A stretch of DNA of 64,000 nucleotides from Micrococcus sp023147585 (GTDB lineage: Bacteria > Actinomycetota > Actinomycetes > Actinomycetales > Micrococcaceae), in contig NZ_CP085253.1 in NCBI RefSeq assembly GCF_044872765.1, positions 1,984,001 through 2,048,000 on the forward strand, read 5' to 3'. Positions 51,108 to 57,576 of this stretch are shown here, in pieces; the first letter of the stretch is position 1; every line of letters starts with the position of its first letter. A model generated the notes under the pieces. It did not search any database and was not told the origin of the DNA. It saw nothing but the letters and a program-made list of their open reading frames with translations. The translations under genes and the position numbers were made by a program.

Positions 51108-52154
51108 TCACCCGCGACGCCGGGGCACGCCGTGGCGCACCAGCTCGGCCTCCAGTCGGGCGGGGGAACGCAGGTCCTCCCACGTCCAGCGGGCGAGACC
51201 GGACAGCAGCCGGCGCAGGCGGACCTCCCGCTCCTTCTCCGCCCGGATCGCCCGGCGTCGGTCCGCCTCGGAGGCGTGCAGCCCGACGTCGTACTTGGTG
51301 ATCCCGTCGAACTCGCCGCCCACACGGAGCTGCGGCCACCAGAAGTCCACCCGGTCCTCGTGCGCGGCGCCCGGGGTGCGGACGCGGTGCTGCAGCACGG
51401 GAGGGGCGAACCCCAGCTCATGGACGAGGACGCGGCTCAGCGACTCCCCGGGCGACTCGGACGCGCCGTCGGCGAATGCGCAGGCCCGGGAGAACCGCTC
51501 GCGGGCCGCCCGGGAGGCGGGGAGCTCGGCGTGGGCGGCGGCCCATGCGGTGCACTCCCGGGGCCGGTCGCGCAGCAGACGGTCCAGCGGGGCCACGCTC
51601 TCCCGCAGGGGCAGGCCGGCCGCCAGCTGCAGGTGCACGGTGGAGAGCGACTCCGCCCGGGCCGTGCCGAGGAGGACTCCGCCCGCCGTCCGCAGCAGGA
51701 TCTCCACGGGCTCGTGGCCGGGCGCGGAGACCGGGTTCCACACTGGGGAGAGGGTCGGCGGCGGAGGGAGCGGGGCGGCGCCGGGGGCGAGAGCCTGGCG
51801 GACGAGGGTCGACCGACCGTGGTGGTGCGGCGTCGTGGCGCGCACGTGCAGCGTCCGGGGCGTCTCGATCAGGGGCAGCCCGTGGAGGTGGGCGGCGGTC
51901 GCGCCAGTGAACACCGCGTCCGGGCGGGCGAGCACCACCGCCGACGCCGCCAGGGTGAACCGGTCCCAGGGTGCGGCCCCGAGCCAGTCGGCCACGGGGC
52001 AGTAGACGCCGCGCACGAGGCGCAGCAGCTTCCCGGCATCCCAGGCCCGCGCCACCCGGCGGCGCGTGGTCGCGTCCGTGCGGGCGGTCACTCGCAGCAG
52101 CGGGCCGCGGCCGGTGCGGAGACCGGGGTCCTCGGGCAGGGGTGCGGGGTCCAT
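51108..52154 (-). CDS. AbiEi-like protein with a C-terminal Vsr/DUF559-type nuclease-like domain
   Basis: A 348-residue protein of a family common in actinobacteria. The N-terminal part resembles the AbiEi antitoxin winged helix (TRRRVARAWDAGKLLRLVRG, then VFTGATAAHLHGLP). The C-terminal part has a PD-(D/E)XK-like pattern: ESLSRVLVHELGF, RVDFWWPQLRVGGEFDGITK with the D and E-x-K residues, and EKEREVRLRRLL. No AbiEii toxin is adjacent, so it is not an evident toxin-antitoxin pair. GATCCT six bases before the ATG suggests a leaderless start. Confidence 0.8.
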   Translation of the reverse strand: MDPAPLPEDPGLRTGRGPLLRVTARTDATTRRRVARAWDAGKLLRLVRGVYCPVADWLGAAPWDRFTLAASAVVLARPDAVFTGATAAHLHGLPLIETPRTLHVRATTPHHHGRSTLVRQALAPGAAPLPPPPTLSPVWNPVSAPGHEPVEILLRTAGGVLLGTARAESLSTVHLQLAAGLPLRESVAPLDRLLRDRPRECTAWAAAHAELPASRAARERFSRACAFADGASESPGESLSRVLVHELGFAPPVLQHRVRTPGAAHEDRVDFWWPQLRVGGEFDGITKYDVGLHASEADRRRAIRAEKEREVRLRRLLSGLARWTWEDLRSPARLEAELVRHGVPRRRG

Positions 52155-52267
52155 GCGCTCAGGATCGGCCGCGCGGGCGAGGCTGGGCGCGGGGAGGGCG
52201 GCCGCCTGGGGAGGGCGAGGGTTCTGTGGAGGCCTGTGCAGGAGCGGCGGGGCCGTGCGTCGGCGAC

Positions 52268-52273
52268 TAGCCT
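52268..52273 (+). promoter_or_regulatory. -10 hexamer TAGCCT of the small gene at 52280
   Basis: TAGCCT, then GGGCGC, then the ATG at 52280; leaderless layout. Confidence 0.55.
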
Positions 52274-52279
52274 GGGCGC

Positions 52280-52513
52280 ATGATCCTGGCCCGCATCCCC
52301 CGCCGTCGCGACGACCGCGCCGCCGCCCCTCGTCCCGTCCGCCTGGCCGCGGGCCGACGCGCCGCCGTCGCCCCCGACTCCGGGCGTGTCCGTCCCGTCA
52401 GCCCGCTGGGCCCGGCCATGGTGCTGGCCCTCGGCGGCGTCGCGCTGTCCGCCGTCCGCCGCATGCGCGCCCGCGCCGGGCGACGACGCGCGGCCGGCAC
52501 CGATCGCGCCTGA
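52280..52513 (+). CDS. Small arginine-rich protein with one hydrophobic segment
   Basis: A 77-residue protein: a basic N-terminus rich in Arg, one hydrophobic stretch (LGPAMVLALGGVALSAV, residues about 43-59) and an Arg-rich C-terminus. No family recognised. The well-placed TAGCCT box supports it being real. The YchJ-like gene begins five bases after its stop codon. Confidence 0.6.
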   Translation: MILARIPRRRDDRAAAPRPVRLAAGRRAAVAPDSGRVRPVSPLGPAMVLALGGVALSAVRRMRARAGRRRAAGTDRA

Positions 52514-52517
52514 GCCG

Positions 52518-52994
52518 GTGACAGCCGACCAGCCGGGAGCCGAGCCCTGCCCGTGCGGCCGGGGCCTGCCGTACCCCGACTGCTGCGGCCGCTGGCACGC
52601 GCGCCACGCCGCGGACGGGACCCTCGCCGCGCCCACGGCCGAGGACCTCATGCGCTCGCGGTACACGGCGTTCGCCCTCCTGGTCGCCACGGATCACGAC
52701 GACGCCGCCCGCACCGCGGCCGCGATGGTCGCCTACCTGCGCGCCACCTGGGCGGCCGAGACGCGTCCCGCCGCGGCGGACCTGACCCCGGGGCCGGGGG
52801 AGACGCCCACCGCGTTCACCCGCTTGGCGGTGACGGACACGACCGGCGGCGGCCCCTTCGACACGGTCGGGACCGTGACGTTCACGGCGCTCGGCCGGGA
52901 CGCCTCCGGGGCGCGCGTGCGCCTGACCGAGCACAGCCGGTTCCGCCGCGAGGACGGCGTCTGGCGCTACGTGGACGGGGACGTCGCCGGCTGA
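52518..52994 (+). CDS. YchJ-family (UPF0225) protein
   Basis: A 158-residue protein of the YchJ family. The N-terminal SEC-C-like zinc motif CPCGRGLPYPDCCG is near residues 11-24, followed by the NTF2-like part beginning AEDLMRSRYTAFALL and ending EHSRFRREDGVWRYVDGDV. Biochemical role unknown. GTG 52518 is chosen because the zinc motif starts soon after; the frame is open further up through the small upstream gene. It is probably co-transcribed with that gene. Confidence 0.85.
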   Translation: MTADQPGAEPCPCGRGLPYPDCCGRWHARHAADGTLAAPTAEDLMRSRYTAFALLVATDHDDAARTAAAMVAYLRATWAAETRPAAADLTPGPGETPTAFTRLAVTDTTGGGPFDTVGTVTFTALGRDASGARVRLTEHSRFRREDGVWRYVDGDVAG

Positions 52995-53031
52995 GCCGGC
53001 CGCGCGGCGTCGTCGGGGCCGGAGGGAGGGG

Positions 53032-53181
53032 TCAGAAGGCGGAGAGGAACGCGGCGGCCACGCTGAGGATCAGACCCGCGATGCACAGCAGTGCCACGAT
53101 CGTGACCACCGGCCGGGTGTGGCGCGGGGAGTCGTCCGGGGCGAGGTCGGCGTCGCGCAGCTCGGGGGGAAGGCCGGTCAT
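53032..53181 (-). CDS. Tiny single-helix membrane protein, paralogue A
   Basis: A 49-residue protein beginning MTGLPPELRDADLAPDDSPR, with one helix at the C-terminus (IVALLCIAGLILSVAAAFL) ending in SAF. It matches the 49-residue protein at 56033-56182 in length and pattern (LPPELR, D-D, P-R, R-P, LCI-x-GL, SVAA). CAGGAGC lies four to ten bases before the ATG. Function unknown; the conserved polar N-terminus suggests a cytoplasmic partner. Confidence 0.75.
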   Translation of the reverse strand: MTGLPPELRDADLAPDDSPRHTRPVVTIVALLCIAGLILSVAAAFLSAF

Positions 53182-53230
53182 GGTGCTCCTGGGGTGGGGC
53201 CGGTCGGGGGTCGCGCCACTCTACGGGCGT

Positions 53231-53428
53231 TCAGTCCGCGTCTGGGGTGAACAGGTCCTCGATGCGCCGGCCGAACACGGCGGCCAGGCGGAAGGCGAGG
53301 GGGAGGGAGGGGTCGTATCGGCCCTTCTCGAGGGAGATGACCGTCTGGCGCGAGACGCCGAGCTCGTCGGCGAGGCGCTGCTGCGACCACCCGAGGCGTG
53401 CGCGCTCGGCCGGCAGGGAGTTCTCCAC
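53231..53428 (-). CDS. Small XRE-family regulator (YozG-like)
   Basis: A 65-residue protein that is almost entirely one helix-turn-helix domain: ARLGWSQQRLADELGVSRQT then VISLEKGRYDPSLPLAFRLA and the C-terminal GRRIEDLFTPD. Such minimal regulators are commonly paired with a membrane-protein gene, as here: it starts three bases after the stop codon of the 181-residue membrane protein. It probably represses its own operon through the GTCAAG/CTTGAC repeats upstream. GTG start. Confidence 0.9.
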   Translation of the reverse strand: MENSLPAERARLGWSQQRLADELGVSRQTVISLEKGRYDPSLPLAFRLAAVFGRRIEDLFTPDAD

Positions 53429-53431
53429 GGC

Positions 53432-53977
53432 TCAGCTCCGCCGCTTCAGCAGGAGGTACCGGACGGCGGCGGAGGCCGCGGCGACGACGATCAGGGTGGC
53501 ACCCGTCAGGGACGGCGACGGCTGCCACCCGGTCATGCCGATCACGAACGTGCCCAGCCCGATCACCACGAGCAGGTCACCGAACGCCCCGGACTGCGCC
53601 TTCTCCAGCCAGCGGCCCTCGACGGTCTCCTCGGTGTCCCGGATCGCGCCGCGGACGGTCGTGCGATCCACGAACAAGAACCAGGCGACGCCGGTGCCGA
53701 TCGGCAGGGACGTGGCCGCCATGATGAGGCCCATGATCCAGGGGTAGCGAGCGTCCGGCTGCTCGCGCAGGGTGGCCAGGCCGTAGGCGGCGGCGCCGAT
53801 CAGCAGGGCGATGAGCAGGCCCAGCACCAGGCTCACGAGGAGGAGCCGGCCCGTGCCACCGCCCAGCCGGGCGGACCGGCCCCAGAACGATCGCGTGTCC
53901 CGGCGGGGGTCGGTGGTGGCGCGGGGCGCCTCGGCGGTGGGGGCGGTGACGTCGTCGGTGCCGTGGTCGGAGGTCAT
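53432..53977 (-). CDS. Four-helix membrane protein paired with an XRE regulator
   Basis: A 181-residue membrane protein. A polar N-terminus of about 40 residues precedes helices near 45-68 (LLLVSLVLGLLIALLIGAAA), 80-102, 135-150 (FGDLLVVIGLGTFVIGM) and 158-172. AAGGAG lies eight bases before ATG 53977. It is the first gene of a two-gene unit with the small XRE regulator; such pairs are widespread but mostly uncharacterised. Confidence 0.82.
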   Translation of the reverse strand: MTSDHGTDDVTAPTAEAPRATTDPRRDTRSFWGRSARLGGGTGRLLLVSLVLGLLIALLIGAAAYGLATLREQPDARYPWIMGLIMAATSLPIGTGVAWFLFVDRTTVRGAIRDTEETVEGRWLEKAQSGAFGDLLVVIGLGTFVIGMTGWQPSPSLTGATLIVVAAASAAVRYLLLKRRS

Positions 53978-54029
53978 GGCCTGCTCCTTCGTGCGGTGCC
54001 GGGGCCCGTCCCCGGCGGTGTGAAGCAAG

Positions 54030-54068
54030 CTTGACAGTCAAGGACGCTGGACGTCAAGGGAGCTTGAC
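54030..54068 (-). promoter_or_regulatory. CTTGAC/GTCAAG inverted repeats upstream of the XRE operon
   Basis: CTTGAC-A-GTCAAG (54030-54042) is a perfect palindrome, and GTCAAG-GGAG-CTTGAC (54053-54068) holds the same half-sites in the other order. On the minus strand the half-sites also supply TTGAC -35 boxes 50-90 bases before the ATG. This is the most likely operator of the small XRE regulator. Confidence 0.5.
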
Positions 54069-54092
54069 CCTTTCACCCCCCTGCTTGAACAT

Positions 54093-54143
54093 CGGTTGAG
54101 TTCTCGGGGGTGCCGGGCCGGAACACGCCCGAGAACTCAACCG
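54093..54143 (-). terminator. 16-bp perfect hairpin overlapping the GNAT stop codon
   Basis: Arms 54093-54108 and 54128-54143 pair perfectly. The stop codon of the DUF952-GNAT gene (54137-54139) lies inside the right arm, so the hairpin begins in the coding region. Confidence 0.65.
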
Positions 54144-55108
54144 GCGTTGGTGGGGGCGGGGGTCGGCGGCACGAGGGCCAGCCACAGCGGCTCGAGCGCG
54201 AACCCGAGCGCCTCGTTCATCCGCAGGGACGCCGCGTTCACCTCGGCGCCGCCCGTGCCCCAGATCCGCCCGCCCCGGGCGTGCGTGGCCAGCACCGACG
54301 CCGCCTTCACCGCCTTCCCCAGGCCCCGCCCCTCGTGCCCCTGCCGCACCGCCGTCCGGTCGACGTCCCACCGGACGTCCCCGTCCGCTCCGTGCGTGCG
54401 GAACAGCAGGGTGACACCGATCAGCTCCGCGCCCGCGAACGCCCCGACGGCGACCCCGTCCTCGCCGTCCAGCCGCGCCTCGAGATCGTCGGACAGGGGC
54501 GTGTGGAACGAGCCGTCGGTGCGCGGGAAGCGCGGGGCGGCCTCGGCGTCGAGTGCGCGCAGGGCGAGCGAGTCCGCAGTCTCCAGCACCCGCACCTCGA
54601 CCCCCTGCGCCTCCGCCGCGGCCACCAGGTCCCGGTACGGGGCGAGGTCGGCGTCGTCGGCCAGGTGCAGGCGTGCGCCCCAGGACCGCGAGCGCACCGT
54701 CCACCCGGCGTCCTGCAGTGCGGCGGCCTCGGCGGTGTCCTGCCGGAGGACGCGGGCCTCAGCGCCGGGCATGGCGACGGGCGTCATCAGCGGCACGGGG
54801 ATGTGGTCCCGGGCCTGCGTGCCCGGGTGGACGTGCGGAAAGCACTCGGAGGCGGGGTCGGCCGGGTCGCCGGGCTCGCGGCGCACCGCGAAGCCGGACC
54901 CGGCGAGCGCCTCCTCGTCCAGGGCGACGAGGAACGCGTCCGGCCGGTCCGCGTAGAACGCCGCCGCCACCGCGGCTGCCTGTCGGGCGTCCTCGGAGGC
55001 GTGCAGGAAGCCGACCTCGAAGAAGGTGGCGCCCCGTGTGGACGCCGTGTAGCGGCCCGTGCGGCGGGCCCCGGCCCAGTCCTCGGGCAGGGTGATGTGC
55101 AGGATCAT
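54137..55108 (-). CDS. DUF952-GNAT acetyltransferase fusion
   Basis: A 323-residue two-domain protein. Residues 1-110 are a DUF952 domain (MILHITLPEDWAGARRTGRY, then FFEVGFLHASEDARQAAAVA and FLVALDEEAL). Residues from about 140 form a GNAT fold with the acetyl-CoA loop RQGHEGRGLGKAVKAAS and a terminal ASLRMNEALGFALEPLW. It should acetylate an amine; the substrate is unknown. TACGGT lies six bases before the ATG, a leaderless layout. It is divergent from frnE. Confidence 0.88.
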   Translation of the reverse strand: MILHITLPEDWAGARRTGRYTASTRGATFFEVGFLHASEDARQAAAVAAAFYADRPDAFLVALDEEALAGSGFAVRREPGDPADPASECFPHVHPGTQARDHIPVPLMTPVAMPGAEARVLRQDTAEAAALQDAGWTVRSRSWGARLHLADDADLAPYRDLVAAAEAQGVEVRVLETADSLALRALDAEAAPRFPRTDGSFHTPLSDDLEARLDGEDGVAVGAFAGAELIGVTLLFRTHGADGDVRWDVDRTAVRQGHEGRGLGKAVKAASVLATHARGGRIWGTGGAEVNAASLRMNEALGFALEPLWLALVPPTPAPTNAG

Positions 55109-55114
55109 GGCGTC

Positions 55115-55120
55115 ACCGTA
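55115..55120 (-). promoter_or_regulatory. -10 hexamer TACGGT of the DUF952-GNAT gene
   Basis: TACGGT, then GACGCC, then the ATG at 55108 on the minus strand. Confidence 0.5.
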
Positions 55121-55240
55121 TCGGCCCGACCGTTCCTGCCCCCGCTGACCTGGAATGTTCCGTCCCGGCGGGGCGTTGGGCCCCGGAGACGACATGCCGC
55201 CGACCCGCGACGGCTGCGTCCCCAGAGAGGTCGGATCCCC

Positions 55241-55933
55241 ATGAAGATCGACGTGTGGTCGGATGTCATCTGCCCGTTCTGCTACATCGGCAAGCGCCGC
55301 CTCGAGCTCGCCCTCGAGGAGACCGGCGTGGACGCCGAGATCGTGTGGCACAGCTTCGAGCTCAACCCGCAGGCGCCGGCGTCGTACGGCATGACGCTGC
55401 CCGAGGTCATGAGCACGGCCTACGGCGCGAGCACGCCCCAGGCGCTCGCGGTCCTCTCCCACGAGGAGGAGCAGGCCCGGAGCGTGGGCCTGGACTTCCA
55501 GTGGCGCACCGCGAAGCCGGGGAACACGTTCACCGCCCACCGCGTGCTGCAGCTCGCCGCGTCCCGCGGGCTCGGCGCCGAGGCGGAGGAGCGCCTCTTC
55601 CGCGGCTACTTCTCCGAGGGGGAGGAGATCGGCTCGGCCGACGTCGTCCGCAGGCTCGCCCTGGACGTCGGCCTCGAGGCGGCCGAGGTGGACGAGGTCC
55701 TCGCGGGCGACCGCTATGCGCGCGAGGTGCGCGCGGACGAGCAGCGTGCCGCGGACCTCGGGGTGCGCGGCGTCCCGTTCTTCGTGGTGAACGACTCCGC
55801 CACGGTCTCCGGGGCCCAGAGCGTGGAGCACTTCGCGGCAGTCCTGCGCGACGAGGCCGCCCGGGTCCAGTCCCCGCCGTCCGACGGCGGCGCCGTCTGC
55901 CACGACGGGGTGTGCGAGTTCCCCTCGGCCTGA
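55241..55933 (+). CDS. FrnE-like DsbA-family oxidoreductase
   Basis: A 230-residue cytoplasmic thioredoxin-fold protein of the DsbA/FrnE family. The CxxC active site is Cys11-Pro-Phe-Cys14 in SDVICPFCYIGKRRLE, and the cis-proline loop is GVRGVPFFVVND. There is no signal peptide. The C-terminus has an extra pair of cysteines (AVCHDGVCEF), as in Deinococcus FrnE, where additional cysteines contribute to stress resistance. GAGAGG lies about twelve bases before the ATG. Confidence 0.92.
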   Translation: MKIDVWSDVICPFCYIGKRRLELALEETGVDAEIVWHSFELNPQAPASYGMTLPEVMSTAYGASTPQALAVLSHEEEQARSVGLDFQWRTAKPGNTFTAHRVLQLAASRGLGAEAEERLFRGYFSEGEEIGSADVVRRLALDVGLEAAEVDEVLAGDRYAREVRADEQRAADLGVRGVPFFVVNDSATVSGAQSVEHFAAVLRDEAARVQSPPSDGGAVCHDGVCEFPSA

Positions 55934-56032
55934 GGAGGCGCCGCCACCGCGGGTCCGCGGCCCCTCGGCCTCGGGGCCGGCCGGCGGGCGTGAGGGGGAA
56001 TCGAGGCGCCCCCCCGGGCCTCCGACGCGCCC

Positions 56033-56182
56033 TCAGAACGAGCTGAAGAACCCCGCCGCCACACTCATCACGAGGCCGATGATGCACAGCCACGTCACGA
56101 TCAGCACGATCGGGCGCGGGCGGCGGGGCGCGTCGTCGTCGTCGAAGCGCACGCCGCGCAGTTCCGGGGGCAGCTCACTCAT
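56033..56182 (-). CDS. Tiny single-helix membrane protein, paralogue B
   Basis: A 49-residue protein beginning MSELPPELRGVRFDDDDAPR with one C-terminal helix (IVLIVTWLCIIGLVMSVAAG), ending FFSSF. It is the same length and plan as paralogue A. ATG 56182 has GGGAGG nine bases upstream and aligns with the start of paralogue A; the ATG at 56191 overlaps the preceding stop codon but touches that Shine-Dalgarno sequence. It directly follows the glycosylase-annotated gene. Confidence 0.75.
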   Translation of the reverse strand: MSELPPELRGVRFDDDDAPRRPRPIVLIVTWLCIIGLVMSVAAGFFSSF

Positions 56183-56187
56183 GCCGC

Positions 56188-57300
56188 TCATCCTCCCAGG
56201 CCACGGCGCGTCTGCGGCACCCCGATGCCTGCTGACGCCTCCAGGCCTCCCGACCCACCGTGCCCCTCCAGCGCCTCCATCGCCTCCAGCAGCCGCCTCC
56301 GCAGCGCCTGGCCCCGCTCCGCGAACCCGCGCTGCGCCCGCGCGTACTCGGCCCGGCCCTCGGGCGTCTCGATCCGCACGGGCGGGTAGTCTCCGCCGGC
56401 CAGGTCGGTCACGCCGGTGAGGTCGTACGGCGAGGCCCGCATGTCCAGGGCCCGGATGTCCCACGCGAGGTCGAAGCAGTCCGCCACGATCTCCGAGCTC
56501 ACCCACGGCACGAGCTTGTACGCCCACTTGTAGAGGTCCATGCCCGCGTGCAGGCATCCCGGCTGCTCCATGTCCCGCATGCCCTCCCGCGTGGGGAGCG
56601 CACCGTCGTCGCCCTCGTTGAGCCCTCGCGCCTCGGGCGCGAAGAAGCGGAAGGCGTCGAAGTGCGTGCACCGGATCCTCTGGGACTCGACCACCGCGTC
56701 CGTCCCCGCCGCGCCCAGGCGCAGAGGCAGCTGGGAGTGGCGCACGCCGTTCACGTCCGCGCGGTACGCCATGGCCCACTCGTGCAGTCCGAAGCACCCC
56801 AGCCGGGGCGCTCGAGCGGAGGTCCGGGCGAGAAGGTCGCGCGTGAAGGCGACGCCGGTCGCCCGGTCGCGCGCGAAGGCCGTCTCGTCCACGGTCCAGC
56901 CCGCGGCCGGCGACGGCGGCCCGCCCGGCGCGAGCGCCTCTCCCGCGCGCACGCGGCGCACGTGCTTCCACGTCCCTCGGGCCGGGGCGCCGGACTCCTC
57001 GGCCTCAGCGGCGGCGTTCGACCCGGCGTCGTCGTCGGCGAGGAGCATGCCCGCCCCGGGATGCCAGCGCGCCAGCGCCGCGGGGGAGTGGGCGTAGTAG
57101 CCGAACAGGAAGTCCTGCACGGGATGCTTCTCGCCGCGCATGTGCAGCGCCACCAGCGGCGCGGTCCGCGCGGAGATCCGCTCCCGGTGCGCGCGGGCGC
57201 GCGCCCGCCACTCCTCGGCGGGGAGCACGACGACGGCGGGGCGCGCGTCCCCGGACGGCGCGGCGACAGGAGTGGGCGGGTCGGTCTGGATCTGGAGCAT
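56188..57300 (-). CDS. Protein of a family annotated as 3-methyladenine DNA glycosylase
   Basis: A 370-residue cytoplasmic protein of a conserved actinobacterial family. VVVLPAEEWRARARAHRERI opens the domain, GEKHPVQDFLFGYYAHSP is its clearest signature, and LGCFGLHEWAMAYRADVNGV and QPGCLHAGMDLYKWAYKLVP follow. Databases often name this family 3-methyladenine DNA glycosylase; I do not see a helix-hairpin-helix or AlkA-type motif that would prove it, so the activity is uncertain. An acidic insertion near residue 95 is lineage-specific. It is divergent from the subtilase gene. Confidence 0.75.
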   Translation of the reverse strand: MLQIQTDPPTPVAAPSGDARPAVVVLPAEEWRARARAHRERISARTAPLVALHMRGEKHPVQDFLFGYYAHSPAALARWHPGAGMLLADDDAGSNAAAEAEESGAPARGTWKHVRRVRAGEALAPGGPPSPAAGWTVDETAFARDRATGVAFTRDLLARTSARAPRLGCFGLHEWAMAYRADVNGVRHSQLPLRLGAAGTDAVVESQRIRCTHFDAFRFFAPEARGLNEGDDGALPTREGMRDMEQPGCLHAGMDLYKWAYKLVPWVSSEIVADCFDLAWDIRALDMRASPYDLTGVTDLAGGDYPPVRIETPEGRAEYARAQRGFAERGQALRRRLLEAMEALEGHGGSGGLEASAGIGVPQTRRGLGG

Positions 57301-57471
57301 GGCGCATCCATTCTCCCGCGCCGCGCCTCCCTCCCGGTCCCGACGACGTCCACGCGGCCGCCGGCCGGACCGTGCCCCGCGCCCGGCGGGCCCTCTGTGT
57401 CGCTCCTGGGGGGGGAGCTGACGATCGTCTGGCCAAACCGGACGCTGTGAGCTACATTGCATCCATCCGAC

Positions 57472-57487
57472 TGTGGTGCGAGTCACA
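57472..57487 (+). promoter_or_regulatory. CRP/GlxR-like site upstream of the subtilase
   Basis: TGTGG-TGCGAG-TCACA matches TGTGA-N6-TCACA at nine of ten fixed positions, with correct 16-base length. It lies 90 bases before the protease start in a 276-bp divergent gap that holds nothing else I can name. Confidence 0.5.
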
Positions 57488-57576
57488 CAGGCCCTCCGGC
57501 CTCGACTGCCCCCGCTCCCACCGCCTCAGCGACGAAGCGGCACCCGGACCTGTCCTTGATGAGAAAGGCGGAGGCC

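Noticed and set aside
51108..52154. AbiE-type toxin-antitoxin system
   Set aside because: No AbiEii nucleotidyltransferase toxin lies beside it; the C-terminal nuclease-like domain marks a different stand-alone family.
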